A stretch of DNA of 59,595 nt, taken from contig JAFWHE010000023.1 of NCBI GenBank assembly GCA_017512045.1, forward strand, positions 1 through 59,595, written 5' to 3'. The notes beneath the pieces are model-generated. The model was not told the DNA's origin and searched no databases. It saw nothing but the letters and a program-made list of their open reading frames with translations. This document shows, piece after piece, positions 9,903 to 16,796 of this stretch. Numbering within the stretch: position 1 is the first letter of the stretch; each line of letters starts with the position of its first letter. Position numbers and translations under genes: made by a program. The DNA is from Candidatus Saccharimonadota bacterium. GTDB lineage: Bacteria > Patescibacteriota > Saccharimonadia > Saccharimonadales > Saccharimonadaceae.

Positions 9903-10489
9903 GCCGCTTTTCTCCCACCCTGGTTGGTACTAAACTGAATAACATTAGCGCTATTATCGCCTTGGCTCTTGCCATAAATCCTGCCGAAGCTAGATTTGAG
10001 TGATTTTGCCATCGCTTCATCTCTGTAATTTTCTAGTTCATATGGGGATTTCTTATACTCATCTATTTTCTTCTTGAGCTCTTTTTCTGTTTCCTTGTCT
10101 ATCATCTCCCCGGTCAAAGATAATGCCTTTATCTGTTCATCTTTTTTGTCGATATTATTCTTTACTATTGGTTGCACCTCTACTGTATCCGTATTCCCAG
10201 TTTTCTCTATCTGTTCCGCTGAAAAATCACCATCTTCACCTGCCTGTTCACCAGAGATATTACCCTGATTTTCTGGATTATTAGCTACTTCCGGCATTGG
10301 GAGTATATCTCCCATACCAACTGCTGTCTCACCGATATTACGGAAATTATCATCATTCGCTTCTCCCCATAACATATCTTCCGGCATACTAGTCGGCACC
10401 TCTGGTGCGTCGCTCTGAACATTGCCTGAAGTATCAAAAACACCCGCATTAAAATCCACTCTTTCACCTCCGGGTCGTGATTGATCCAT
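9899..10489 (-). CDS. Hydrophilic acidic protein coupled to the VirD4-like ATPase, unknown function
   Basis: The 196-residue protein is rich in Glu, Asp, Asn and Gln. It has no signal peptide or membrane segment, and residues 1-115 are probably disordered. A Lys/Glu-rich, likely helical segment occupies about 115-175, and the tail is QGGRKAA. I do not recognise a family. Its stop overlaps the start of the VirD4-like gene, so a substrate adaptor or partner role is plausible but is inference from position only. TGCTAAAAT ends exactly 6 nt before the ATG, so the transcript is probably leaderless. Confidence 0.6.
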   Translation of the reverse strand: MDQSRPGGERVDFNAGVFDTSGNVQSDAPEVPTSMPEDMLWGEANDDNFRNIGETAVGMGDILPMPEVANNPENQGNISGEQAGEDGDFSAEQIEKTGNTDTVEVQPIVKNNIDKKDEQIKALSLTGEMIDKETEKELKKKIDEYKKSPYELENYRDEAMAKSLKSSFGRIYGKSQGDNSANVIQFSTNQGGRKAA

Positions 10490-10541
10490 AAGCTTATTTT
10501 AGCACACTTTTTGCTTTTTATGCTAAAAACTTATGCTTAAA

Positions 10542-10889
10542 TTAAAATCTTTTTCCAATGATAAAGCACCCCAAGAAGACAAAAGCAATCACCATAGCAA
10601 CAGTAACTATACTCAAACTGCCAAAAGACTGAACTAAGAGTAGCATAATCGGACCGAAGGCTATCGTCGCGGCGTAGTAATGCCCTTTACTAACACCCTG
10701 TTTCTTCTCTGCGGCCTTCATAAAAGCTGACACTATCAGATTAACCACGCCAAACACCACCACATAAACCATCACAAAAAATACTAAAACTCCTAGCGGA
10801 CCAACACCGGTAGGAGTAGTAAGATTTATCATCGCGAGAATAACAATCATGGCGATCAAGCTAAAGAGTATTGACAGACGGTTAAACAT
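10542..10889 (-). CDS. Small multi-pass membrane protein, unknown
   Basis: The 115-residue protein has about four hydrophobic segments (roughly 5-25, 32-58, 72-90 and 93-112) and a short basic cytoplasmic loop (KAAEKKQGVSKGH). It has no recognisable family motif. It is the first gene before the VirD4-like pair and has its own TGGTACAAT-N6-ATG promoter. A separate promoter follows for the 196-aa gene, so the three genes need not form one transcript. It could be a channel partner of the ATPase; this is weak inference. Confidence 0.55.
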   Translation of the reverse strand: MFNRLSILFSLIAMIVILAMINLTTPTGVGPLGVLVFFVMVYVVVFGVVNLIVSAFMKAAEKKQGVSKGHYYAATIAFGPIMLLLVQSFGSLSIVTVAMVIAFVFLGCFIIGKRF

Positions 10890-11198
10890 AAGAATATTGT
10901 ACCATGTTTTCTGTTTACTGGGAATACTTATCTATCACAGATTATATCTGGCAACCAACTGCGAAAAACCGCCAGATTATTCCCTTTTACTATTTGTTAT
11001 TCTCCCAAAGACAAGATTTTCATAGACTAAAGAGTGGAAGTCATCCGGCATCCAATAAACTACTTATGGCCGCGACTTTTAACCCACTCTCTAGCTTTTT
11101 GACCGCCTCGTCTTACGAGGCATAGTCCTTACTGTCTCTCTGATTATTCTATTAATGATAAGGTACTAATAATCACAAGATTCAGCGCGCTCTACGCT

Positions 11199-11265
11199 TT
11201 TGGCGGAGCTATAGGTAATTCCTATTTGTAATTCATGGCTAGAAATTACCTATTCGCCCGCCAAA
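11199..11265. repeat. Long inverted repeat / candidate structured RNA hairpin
   Basis: TTTGGCGG (199-206 of the 11 kb block, i.e. 11199-11206) pairs with CCGCCAAA (11258-11265). After a 4/4 internal loop, ATAGGTAATT (11211-11220) pairs with AATTACCTAT (11244-11253). The terminal loop is 23 nt. No T-tract follows on either strand, so this is not an ordinary terminator. Confidence 0.6.
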
Positions 11266-11407
11266 CAGGCTTATTTATACTTCATATCTTCCCTTTTTTA
11301 ATTTGCTATTTTTGTTTTGTCTTTTTGATGTTTTTGTTCATCATTTGGACTACTTTCAGCATAGCACATATGCTTATTTTTTTCAATGGTTTTGGCCGGG
11401 TTTTTCT

Positions 11408-11494
11408 GTTGTATTTTTTACAACGACACACTTTTTTGTTCAATTTCGTATCTGTTTTTATGACTTTATACTTGTGTTGTGTTTTTTACAACGA
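11408..11494. repeat. Two copies of GTTGT(A/G)TTTTTTACAACGA
   Basis: The 19-bp copies at 11408-11426 and 11476-11494 differ at one base. Each is itself a dyad (GTTGTR / YACAAC around a T-run). The minus-strand core GTTGTAAAAAATA recurs over the tmRNA -35 box near 12344-12356. Confidence 0.65.
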
Positions 11495-11766
11495 TATGCT
11501 AATTATTTCTTGTTTTAGCTGAACAAATCTTTTGATTTCCTACCATCCTCAACACAGCCATGCAATTGACTCGACCATGCGTGCTGGCTGGATCATGTTG
11601 TTTATTTGCTGCTTATTCAAATTATTTTAAGCCAGAAAAAACCCGCTTATAAAAACAAGCTTTTAATGTATATTTAAAAAAACCATGTGCGATTTTGCTA
11701 TGCTAGGCGCTCATTCTGCTTGTGGAAAACTTTCAAAAATTGTTAAAAAATTTATGCAAAAAGTCC

Positions 11767-11795
11767 TTGACATAAGCATTTTCCTGCGATATTAT
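11767..11795 (+). promoter_or_regulatory. Near-consensus promoter of the small RNA
   Basis: TTGACA (11767-11772), a 17-bp spacer and TATTAT (11790-11795) are followed by predicted transcription start near 11802. No coding frame follows before the terminator at 11875-11907. Confidence 0.75.
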
Positions 11796-11801
11796 AGAGG
11801 T

Positions 11802-11907
11802 AGCTTTTGAATAAAAAAATTATTCACAAAGCCAAAAACAAAAATCTAGCCAAAAAAACTCCACACTCTACAAAAACCCAGCTTCCTCGCAGTACGCTGG
11901 GTTTTTT
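11802..11907 (+). ncRNA. Candidate small RNA of about 105 nt with its own promoter and terminator
   Basis: A strong promoter (11767-11795) and an intrinsic terminator (AACCCAGC 11875-11882, GCTGGGTT 11896-11903, then a T-run to 11907) bracket about 105 nt with no sensible reading frame. The 5' part folds as GCTTTTGAATAA pairing with TTATTCACAAAGC (about 11803-11832). The middle is A-rich and single-stranded, with CTCC and CACTC patches complementary to GGAG-type ribosome binding sites. It resembles a trans-acting regulatory RNA but matches no family I know. The terminator is preceded by an A-run, so it may also work from the other strand. Confidence 0.6.
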
Positions 11908-11934
11908 CTTTGTTTAGCTAGTCAAAATAACCAC

Positions 11935-11958
11935 AAAAAAGGCCCTCTCGTGGGCTTA
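11935..11958 (-). terminator. tmRNA terminator
   Basis: On the minus strand GCCC-ACGAGA-GGGC is followed by C and six T residues, just past the CCA end of tmRNA. Confidence 0.75.
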
Positions 11959-11961
11959 TTT

Positions 11962-12315
11962 TGGTGGAGCTGCCGGATACTGCCTCCGGGTCCGAACTAT
12001 CTCTGGATACCATTCTACATGCATAGTCTATCTGTTCATCTCAGCTTTTCCCAGTAGAACAGAGAAACAGAAACTACTGAGCGCCATGACTAGATCTCGG
12101 ACAGAGGTACGTCACACAACTATCCTATCCTCATGAATCTGATAACTCTACCTGTTATGAGAACTCGCAGTAGAGTCAGCCTATCTTAAACTAGGCAAAA
12201 GCAGGCATGTATGCAACATGCTTGCTGGAAGAAGTATCTTCACTTATTCTGTACTTACGGTACAAATCGTCATGCTTGGTATCTGTTAATAATCCGTCTA
12301 AGCTTTGTCAGCCCC
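11962..12315 (-). ncRNA. ssrA: Transfer-messenger RNA (tmRNA)
   Basis: The 354-nt RNA begins GGGGCTGACAAAGC and ends CAGCTCCACCA with an encoded CCA. GGGGCTG pairs with CAGCTCC as in other tmRNAs. CATGTAGAATGG and the following TTCGGAC match the conserved 3' domain. A tag frame ends in AYMPAFA followed by TAG (stop at 12191-12193). The exact resume codon is uncertain; GCA at 12212-12214 is one option. The RNA rescues stalled ribosomes by adding a degradation tag. Its T-arm is odd: the stem CCGGA/TCCGG encloses GGCAGTA instead of a TTCRANY loop. Confidence 0.93.
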
Positions 12316-12325
12316 AACTACCCCT

Positions 12326-12354
12326 ATTATACTACTGTTTATTATTTTTTACAA
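12326..12354 (-). promoter_or_regulatory. tmRNA promoter
   Basis: On the minus strand, TTGTAA (12349-12354) and TATAAT (12326-12331) have a 17-bp spacer, and the mature 5' G lies 11 nt further on. The -35 is embedded in the GTTGTAAAAAATA motif shared with 11408-11494. Confidence 0.8.
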
Positions 12355-12497
12355 CAATTTTATCACCTCCTTCTCATTTTTTATATTTTCTACCTCTTAT
12401 TTTTTACCCATTTGTCCGATTTTTTATTCCGCTTCCCCTTATCCCCTTATAGCGCTCGTGCTTTACATCTGATACGTCATAGTGTTACGGTGGTGGT

Positions 12498-14048
12498 ATG
12501 ATTGCAAAAACTTTTTCCATAATTCCCTTTGGCTACTCTGGTATAGTCATAGAAATCGAAGGCATAAAATCGCAAGGACTACCCGTGTTTAATATCGTCG
12601 GAATGGCCTCTAAAACGGTCTCTGAGGCCCGTGAGAGAGTGAAGTCGGCAATTAGGTCGTCTGGGTTCATTTTCCCCGACCAGAAGCTTACTGTGAACCT
12701 TGCCCCGGCCGATCTAGAGAAGAGTGGTACCCAGTTAGACTTACCTATAGCTATCAATACCCTCATTATATCCCAGCAACTACTACAACAAGATATAGAG
12801 AATACCGTCTTCATCGGTGAACTTTCCTTGGACGGCAGCTTACGCCCAGTCCCTGGCATTATCAACGTTGTAGAGAAGGCGAGAGAAGCAGGATTCCAGA
12901 GGATATTTCTCCCGTCTAAAAATTTTACTCAGGCTAGTCTTATCTCTGGGATAGAGATTATCCCTGCCAAAACTCTGTTAGAAATCTACCTTCATCTGAA
13001 ACATCAGCAACTTATACCTATTCCAAAGGCTGTTGTAAAAAATACTGGAACAGATTCAGAAAAGTCCGATTTCTCCACTATTTGTGGTCAAGAATTAGCT
13101 AAACGTGCACTCACTATCGCAGTTGCTGGACGACACAATATTATCCTTTCTGGCCCACCCGGTACTGGCAAAACCGCTCTCGCAAAGAGTGCTCTTTCTC
13201 TATTACCGCCACTATCTATCGCCGAACAAATTTCTATCACAAAGATTCACTCCCTTTCTCATGATACAACGGAGATTATCGCCGAACGGCCTTTCCGTAG
13301 CCCACACCACTCTTGCAGTATGGCGTCGCTGATTGGTGGCGGAGCAAAAGCGAAACCCGGAGAAATATCCTTGGCTCATCTGGGCGTACTATTCCTAGAC
13401 GAACTCCTAGAATACCCTCGCGCCAGCTTAGAAGCACTCAGGCAACCACTAGAAGACCATCAGATTAGTATTTCTAGGGCTGATCGGAAAATTACCTATC
13501 CAGCCAATTTCATGTTAATAGCTACCATGAACCCCTGTCCTTGTGGTTATCTAGGCGATCCAGTACATCCCTGCACCTGTACAGAAACTCAAATCCGCAA
13601 CTATCAAAAAAAGTTATCCGGTCCTCTGCTTGATAGAATTGATCTCTTCGTAGATGTGAGTCGCATTGATCCTTCGTGTATCATTGATTTATCATGGACA
13701 CACAATCAAGTCAGCGAGAAAGTTGAGCAACCAAACAACCACATATCAGATGTTGTAAAAAATACTGTAACAGAGACATTGGAGCTACAAAAGCATCGTT
13801 ACGGGGATAGTAACGTTACTAACGCTTCCCTCTCAGCAACCCAAATCAATACGTTTGCAAACCTCAGCATCAGTGCGAAGAAATTCCTAGACAAAACTGC
13901 TAATTCCCTCAATCTATCAGCCAGAAGCTACTTAAAAGTCATTCGCGTAGCAAGGACTGTTGCAGACTTGGAGCAATCGTTAGAAATAAAACCAGGACAT
14001 CTGGCAGAAGCCCTTACATTCAGAAAGAAAACCCCTAAAACCCCTTGA
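12498..14048 (+). CDS. comM: ComM/YifB-family Mg-chelatase-like AAA+ ATPase
   Basis: The 516-residue protein is about the length of E. coli YifB/ComM. It has the N-terminal Lon-protease-S5-like domain (GLPVFNIVGM and LPIAINTL), then an AAA+ core with Walker A SGPPGTGKTALAK and Walker B LFLDEL. A conserved NPCPCGYLGDP segment and a C-terminal Mg-chelatase lid (LSARSYLKVIRVARTVADL) follow. ComM homologs are hexameric helicases that promote branch migration during natural transformation, which fits a pilus-bearing organism that may take up DNA. A GGTGG precedes the ATG. The infC promoter overlaps its last codons. Confidence 0.92.
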   Translation: MIAKTFSIIPFGYSGIVIEIEGIKSQGLPVFNIVGMASKTVSEARERVKSAIRSSGFIFPDQKLTVNLAPADLEKSGTQLDLPIAINTLIISQQLLQQDIENTVFIGELSLDGSLRPVPGIINVVEKAREAGFQRIFLPSKNFTQASLISGIEIIPAKTLLEIYLHLKHQQLIPIPKAVVKNTGTDSEKSDFSTICGQELAKRALTIAVAGRHNIILSGPPGTGKTALAKSALSLLPPLSIAEQISITKIHSLSHDTTEIIAERPFRSPHHSCSMASLIGGGAKAKPGEISLAHLGVLFLDELLEYPRASLEALRQPLEDHQISISRADRKITYPANFMLIATMNPCPCGYLGDPVHPCTCTETQIRNYQKKLSGPLLDRIDLFVDVSRIDPSCIIDLSWTHNQVSEKVEQPNNHISDVVKNTVTETLELQKHRYGDSNVTNASLSATQINTFANLSISAKKFLDKTANSLNLSARSYLKVIRVARTVADLEQSLEIKPGHLAEALTFRKKTPKTP

Positions 14049-14073
14049 AATATCTGGTGTAGTTTGATATAAT
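14045..14073 (+). promoter_or_regulatory. infC operon promoter
   Basis: TTGAAA (14045-14050) and TATAAT (14068-14073) have a 17-bp spacer, and TGA directly before the -10 makes it an extended -10. The -35 overlaps the comM stop codon. Confidence 0.8.
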
Positions 14074-14105
14074 TAGAAAGATTAAGGTTAAGAGAAAGGA
14101 TTCCC

Positions 14106-14627
14106 ATAGTCAACAATAATTCGCATACTCGTATTAACGGAGAAATTCGCTATGAGAAAGTGCGTGTAATTGGATCAAATGGGGAGCAGCTCGGCATCAT
14201 GAGTAGCCGAGATGCACAGCTTCTCGCCAGAGACCAAGGCGTAGACCTTGTGGAGATTGCAGCAAATGCTAATCCGCCTGTAGTGAAAGTCATTGACTGG
14301 GGTAAATACCAGTATCAAAAAATGAAAGAGCAGGCGAAGAATCGCAAGAAAGCCCGCGAAAAGCAATCTGAACTAAAACAGATGAAGATTGGTCTCAAGA
14401 TTAGCGATAATGACCTTAACATTAAAATCCGTAAGATTCGTGGCTTCCTAGAAGATGGCGACCACGTAAAGATAATGATTGTCTTTCGTGGACGCGAGAT
14501 GGCACATAAGGAACTCGGTCAAGAATTACTTGATAGAGTACTTGGAGAGATTTCTGATGTTGCTATCGCTGATGGAAAAGCGAATTTTGCTGGACGTAAT
14601 TTATCCATCGGAGTTCGGAAGAAGTAA
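14106..14627 (+). CDS. infC: Translation initiation factor IF-3, probable ATA start
   Basis: A GTG at 14160 would remove the conserved N-terminus. Reading upstream in frame gives VNNNSHTRINGEIRYEK and then VRVIGSNGEQLG, which matches the normal IF-3 start. No ATG, GTG or TTG is available there, so the start is most likely ATA at 14106, 5 nt after AAGGA. ATT at 14100 is an alternative. This gives about 173 residues. IF-3 uses a rare start codon in other bacteria too, which lets it repress its own translation. IF-3 binds the 30S subunit and checks start-codon pairing. It is the first gene of infC-rpmI-rplT-rpmB. Confidence 0.9.
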   Translation: MVNNNSHTRINGEIRYEKVRVIGSNGEQLGIMSSRDAQLLARDQGVDLVEIAANANPPVVKVIDWGKYQYQKMKEQAKNRKKAREKQSELKQMKIGLKISDNDLNIKIRKIRGFLEDGDHVKIMIVFRGREMAHKELGQELLDRVLGEISDVAIADGKANFAGRNLSIGVRKK

Positions 14628-14710
14628 CTTTAGACTTCCACGGCTCAGGATATGTTCTTTCCCTGTTCACATCTGTGAATACACTTATTAACTAAACTAA
14701 AGGAGTAATT

Positions 14711-14905
14711 ATGCCGAAACTAAAAACGCATAAAGGTACCGCCAAGCGTATCAAAATTACCGGTTCTGGCAAACTCGTAAGAGAGCGCGCTTATAAGAAC
14801 CACATCTTAGCCAAAAAGTCGAAAGCTAGGAAACGCAATATGAAGACCGCTGCTACAATCAACGGTAAGATTGCAAAAAACATTAAGACTGCATTAGGAG
14901 CTTAA
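14711..14905 (+). CDS. rpmI: 50S ribosomal protein bL35
   Basis: The 64-residue basic protein starts [20 protein letters not shown], the typical L35 N-terminus, followed by the RNMKTAATI region. AAAGGAG lies at ideal distance before the ATG. The 83-nt gap after infC contains the small dyad TTCACA-TC-TGTGAA near 14660. In E. coli and B. subtilis L20 represses this operon through a leader structure. Whether this gap does that here is unknown. Confidence 0.95.
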   Translation: MPKLKTHKGTAKRIKITGSGKLVRERAYKNHILAKKSKARKRNMKTAATINGKIAKNIKTALGA

Positions 14906-14907
14906 AG

Positions 14908-15255
14908 ATGAGAGTAAAAAGAGGCGTACCTGCACACGCAAAACATAAGAAGATTTTAACCGCAGCTAAGGGCATGCAACACTACCGCACCCGTAGCTAT
15001 CGTTTAGCAAAGCAAGGTGTTATCAAGTCCCTACGTTATGCATATCGTGATCGTCGTAACAAGAAACGCGACCTCCGTGCTCTCTGGATTACCCGTATCA
15101 ACAATGCATCTCGCGAGCTTGATCTTTCCTACTCCCAGCTAATTGCTGGCATGAAGGCAAAGAATATCACCATCGATCGCAAGATTCTTGCTGACCTCGC
15201 AGTTAATCAACCAGAGGCTTTCAAAGCCATTGTTAACACAGTAAAGGAGAAATAA
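14908..15255 (+). CDS. rplT: 50S ribosomal protein bL20
   Basis: The 115-residue protein has the classic [15 protein letters not shown] start, the [17 protein letters not shown] region and the [18 protein letters not shown] motif. It binds 23S rRNA early in 50S assembly and in other bacteria is the autogenous repressor of the operon. It starts 2 nt after the rpmI stop. Confidence 0.96.
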   Translation: MRVKRGVPAHAKHKKILTAAKGMQHYRTRSYRLAKQGVIKSLRYAYRDRRNKKRDLRALWITRINNASRELDLSYSQLIAGMKAKNITIDRKILADLAVNQPEAFKAIVNTVKEK

Positions 15256-15256
15256 G

Positions 15257-15448
15257 ATGGCAGTTTGTGAAATTTCCGGCAAAGGCAAAATGTACGGCCA
15301 CAACGTATCTTTCTCCCAGAGAAAGACTCGCAAGGTCTTCAAGCCAAACATTCAGAAACGCACCCTGACCGTCAACGGCCAGAAGGTTCGTGTAAACGTT
15401 GCAACTAGCACCCTTCGCACTCTGAAGAAAAAAGGCTTGCTGAAATAA
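15257..15448 (+). CDS. rpmB: 50S ribosomal protein bL28
   Basis: The 63-residue protein has ISGKGKMYGHNVSFSQRKT, the L28 signature, and ends TLKKKGLLK. It lacks any CXXC zinc pair. rpmB usually lies elsewhere, next to rpmG, so its place as the fourth gene behind rplT is a local arrangement. It is separated from rplT by a single base, with GGAG inside the end of rplT acting as ribosome binding site. Confidence 0.93.
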   Translation: MAVCEISGKGKMYGHNVSFSQRKTRKVFKPNIQKRTLTVNGQKVRVNVATSTLRTLKKKGLLK

Positions 15449-15449
15449 C

Positions 15450-15476
15450 AAAAGACCGCCGAAAGGCGGTTTTTTG
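15450..15476. terminator. Bidirectional terminator shared by rpmB and rnpB
   Basis: ACCGCC (15455-15460), a GAAA loop and GGCGGT (15465-15470) are followed by five T residues on the plus strand and by TCTTTTG on the minus strand. Both convergent transcripts end here. Confidence 0.85.
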
Positions 15477-15804
15477 ATGCTCTCAATAAGCCGGGTTCTG
15501 TATCTCTGTAAAACAGAGATGGTAATCATCTATCTAGACACTAGATTGCTCCAGTGTTCGAGCGGTGAACGTGCATCCTCGGGTAGAGGTGAATAGCACT
15601 CCTTGCAGCCAGTAGGGTTTGCCTCCGATGCGCATCGCTACACACCGCTGTGGGCTCTTACCCCACTCTTTTCACCCTTGCTATAAAAGCGGTTTTGTTT
15701 CTGTGGTACTTTCCCTATCCTTGCGGACGGTCGCCGTTAGCGACTACCGTACCCTGTGCTGCCCGGACTTTCCTCTGTAAAAATACAGCGATTACCTTTT
15801 GAGC
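15477..15804 (-). ncRNA. rnpB: RNase P RNA
   Basis: On the minus strand GAGGAAAGTCCGGGC near the 5' end and ACAGAACCCGGCTTATTGA at the 3' end are the conserved P4-flanking signatures of bacterial RNase P RNA. Internal GGGTGAAAAG and GGTAAGAGCCCA segments also match. The length of about 328 nt is slightly short but normal. It is the catalytic RNA for tRNA 5' maturation. The 5' end near 15804 is inferred from the TGCTATAAT box at 15812-15820. Confidence 0.95.
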
Positions 15805-15811
15805 TTTTTAT

Positions 15812-15820
15812 ATTATAGCA
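15812..15820 (-). promoter_or_regulatory. rnpB extended -10 promoter
   Basis: The minus strand reads TGC TATAAT (15812-15820) with no clear -35, about 8 nt before the likely RNA start. Confidence 0.6.
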
Positions 15821-15837
15821 TATCCAGTGTAAATATA

Positions 15838-16767
15838 CTAAAATTCCTTTTTCTTGCGCTTGAAATGCCCTTCTAAGGCTTTGTTTGCCTCCATATCCGC
15901 TTCGATGTTTTGTGCTCTCTTTACATGGACGAATACCACAGAGTCAAAGCTACTGAGTAACTTTTTTATATCATTATAAATTGGTATCAGATCCTGGTTC
16001 TTGACCTGATAAATTCCTCTCAATTGATTAATCATCATCAAGTTATCACCTACGAAGCGTACTCTCCTTAGACCTAATTCTCTCGCCTGTAACATTCCCT
16101 CCTTCATAGCATAATATTCCGCCACTCTGGAGGTAGCAAAGCCGATAAACTCCCCACCTCTTTTTATCTCCTTGCCATCCTCGCTCACGATATAATACCC
16201 AATCGCAGATGGCCCTGGATTGCCTTTACTACCGCCGTCCACATAAACTGTAGCACCATTTAATGCATTCCTATTCTGTGCGGCACGAATGCTACTCTCC
16301 AAATCATTAGATGGAGGATACAACTCCTTTAGGTATTGTGACGTCGGAGCAAGAGTATACCTAGTCTTACCTTCTAATATTTCTATTACAGAAATCGTTG
16401 CATCGTCTAGTCTCAGGGAAGGCATTTCCTCTGTTTTTAGATATTTAAATGCCGTGTAGCGATCCATCGGAGCAATCTTTGCCTCTGGTAGTGCCACTTC
16501 ATAAACAATATACAGATTGGCGAGTTGAGAGCTACCAGCAATATTAACAAAAGTAATCACATCCTTTAGAGTTACCTTCGCTACCTCTATACCAAGATAT
16601 TCATAGAATGATCGTGCTAAAGCTTCCTCTGGCTGCTCACCAAAGCGAATTTTCCCAGTCGGCAATTCCCAGGTCGGAAGATCCTCTGAACGGCCAATTG
16701 TTCTCTTGAGTAACAAAATTTTCTCCCCCGACCTCACAATTCCGATTACTCTAATTCTTTGTTTCAT
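15838..16767 (-). CDS. Fusion of a degenerate Nudix domain and an RNase HI-like domain
   Basis: The protein has 309 residues. Residues 1-135 form a Nudix fold, and the Nudix box begins correctly (G38, E44, R52). The glutamates expected at 53 and 57 are Ser and Tyr, leaving only E56, so metal binding and hydrolysis may be lost. Residues 170-300 are an RNase HI-like domain with the full acidic set D177 (VDGGSKGNPG), E217 (VAEYYA), D241 (VGDN) and D291 (EADMEAN). The second half should therefore cleave RNA in RNA-DNA hybrids, with the first half perhaps a nucleotide or RNA-end sensor. AGGGTGG precedes the ATG. Each domain is clear; the combined role is inference. Confidence 0.85.
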   Translation of the reverse strand: MKQRIRVIGIVRSGEKILLLKRTIGRSEDLPTWELPTGKIRFGEQPEEALARSFYEYLGIEVAKVTLKDVITFVNIAGSSQLANLYIVYEVALPEAKIAPMDRYTAFKYLKTEEMPSLRLDDATISVIEILEGKTRYTLAPTSQYLKELYPPSNDLESSIRAAQNRNALNGATVYVDGGSKGNPGPSAIGYYIVSEDGKEIKRGGEFIGFATSRVAEYYAMKEGMLQARELGLRRVRFVGDNLMMINQLRGIYQVKNQDLIPIYNDIKKLLSSFDSVVFVHVKRAQNIEADMEANKALEGHFKRKKKEF

Positions 16768-16796
16768 GCCACCCTTATAAATAACTACTTCAGGAT

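Larger units (their letters stand above)
10890..11766. other. Gene-free, strongly T-rich (plus strand) intergenic region
   Basis: I see no supportable gene in this 0.9-kb stretch. From about 11280 to 11520 the plus strand is extremely T-rich, which opens long but compositionally biased hydrophobic frames. It contains a perfect 7-bp hairpin with a 3-nt loop (GCCTCGT 105-111 / ACGAGGC 115-121 of the 11 kb block, i.e. 11105-11121). It also holds a long inverted repeat (11199-11265) and two copies of a 19-bp motif (11408, 11476). It lies between genes running left and genes running right. Confidence 0.7.

Noticed and set aside
11040-11125. Minus-strand 24-codon frame DEAVKKLESGLKVAAISSLL-DAG as a possible gene relic
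   Set aside because: Too short, flanked by stops, and I cannot tie it to a family.
11235-11522. Overlapping plus-strand ORFs encoding hydrophobic, Phe/Leu-rich peptides
   Set aside because: The frames are a by-product of the strongly T-rich plus strand. There is no ribosome binding site, the ATG lies in the loop of an inverted repeat, and no domain is recognisable.
11700-11830. Possible replication origin: TTATTCACA at 11820-11828 and TTTTCCACA (minus) near 11720 in an AT-rich gap
   Set aside because: Only two DnaA-box-like words, one of which lies in the small-RNA hairpin. No dnaA or dnaN is nearby and gene orientation does not switch consistently here.
12207-12501. Plus-strand ORFs of 81 and 96 codons
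   Set aside because: They lie antisense to the tmRNA and its promoter and have no coding character.
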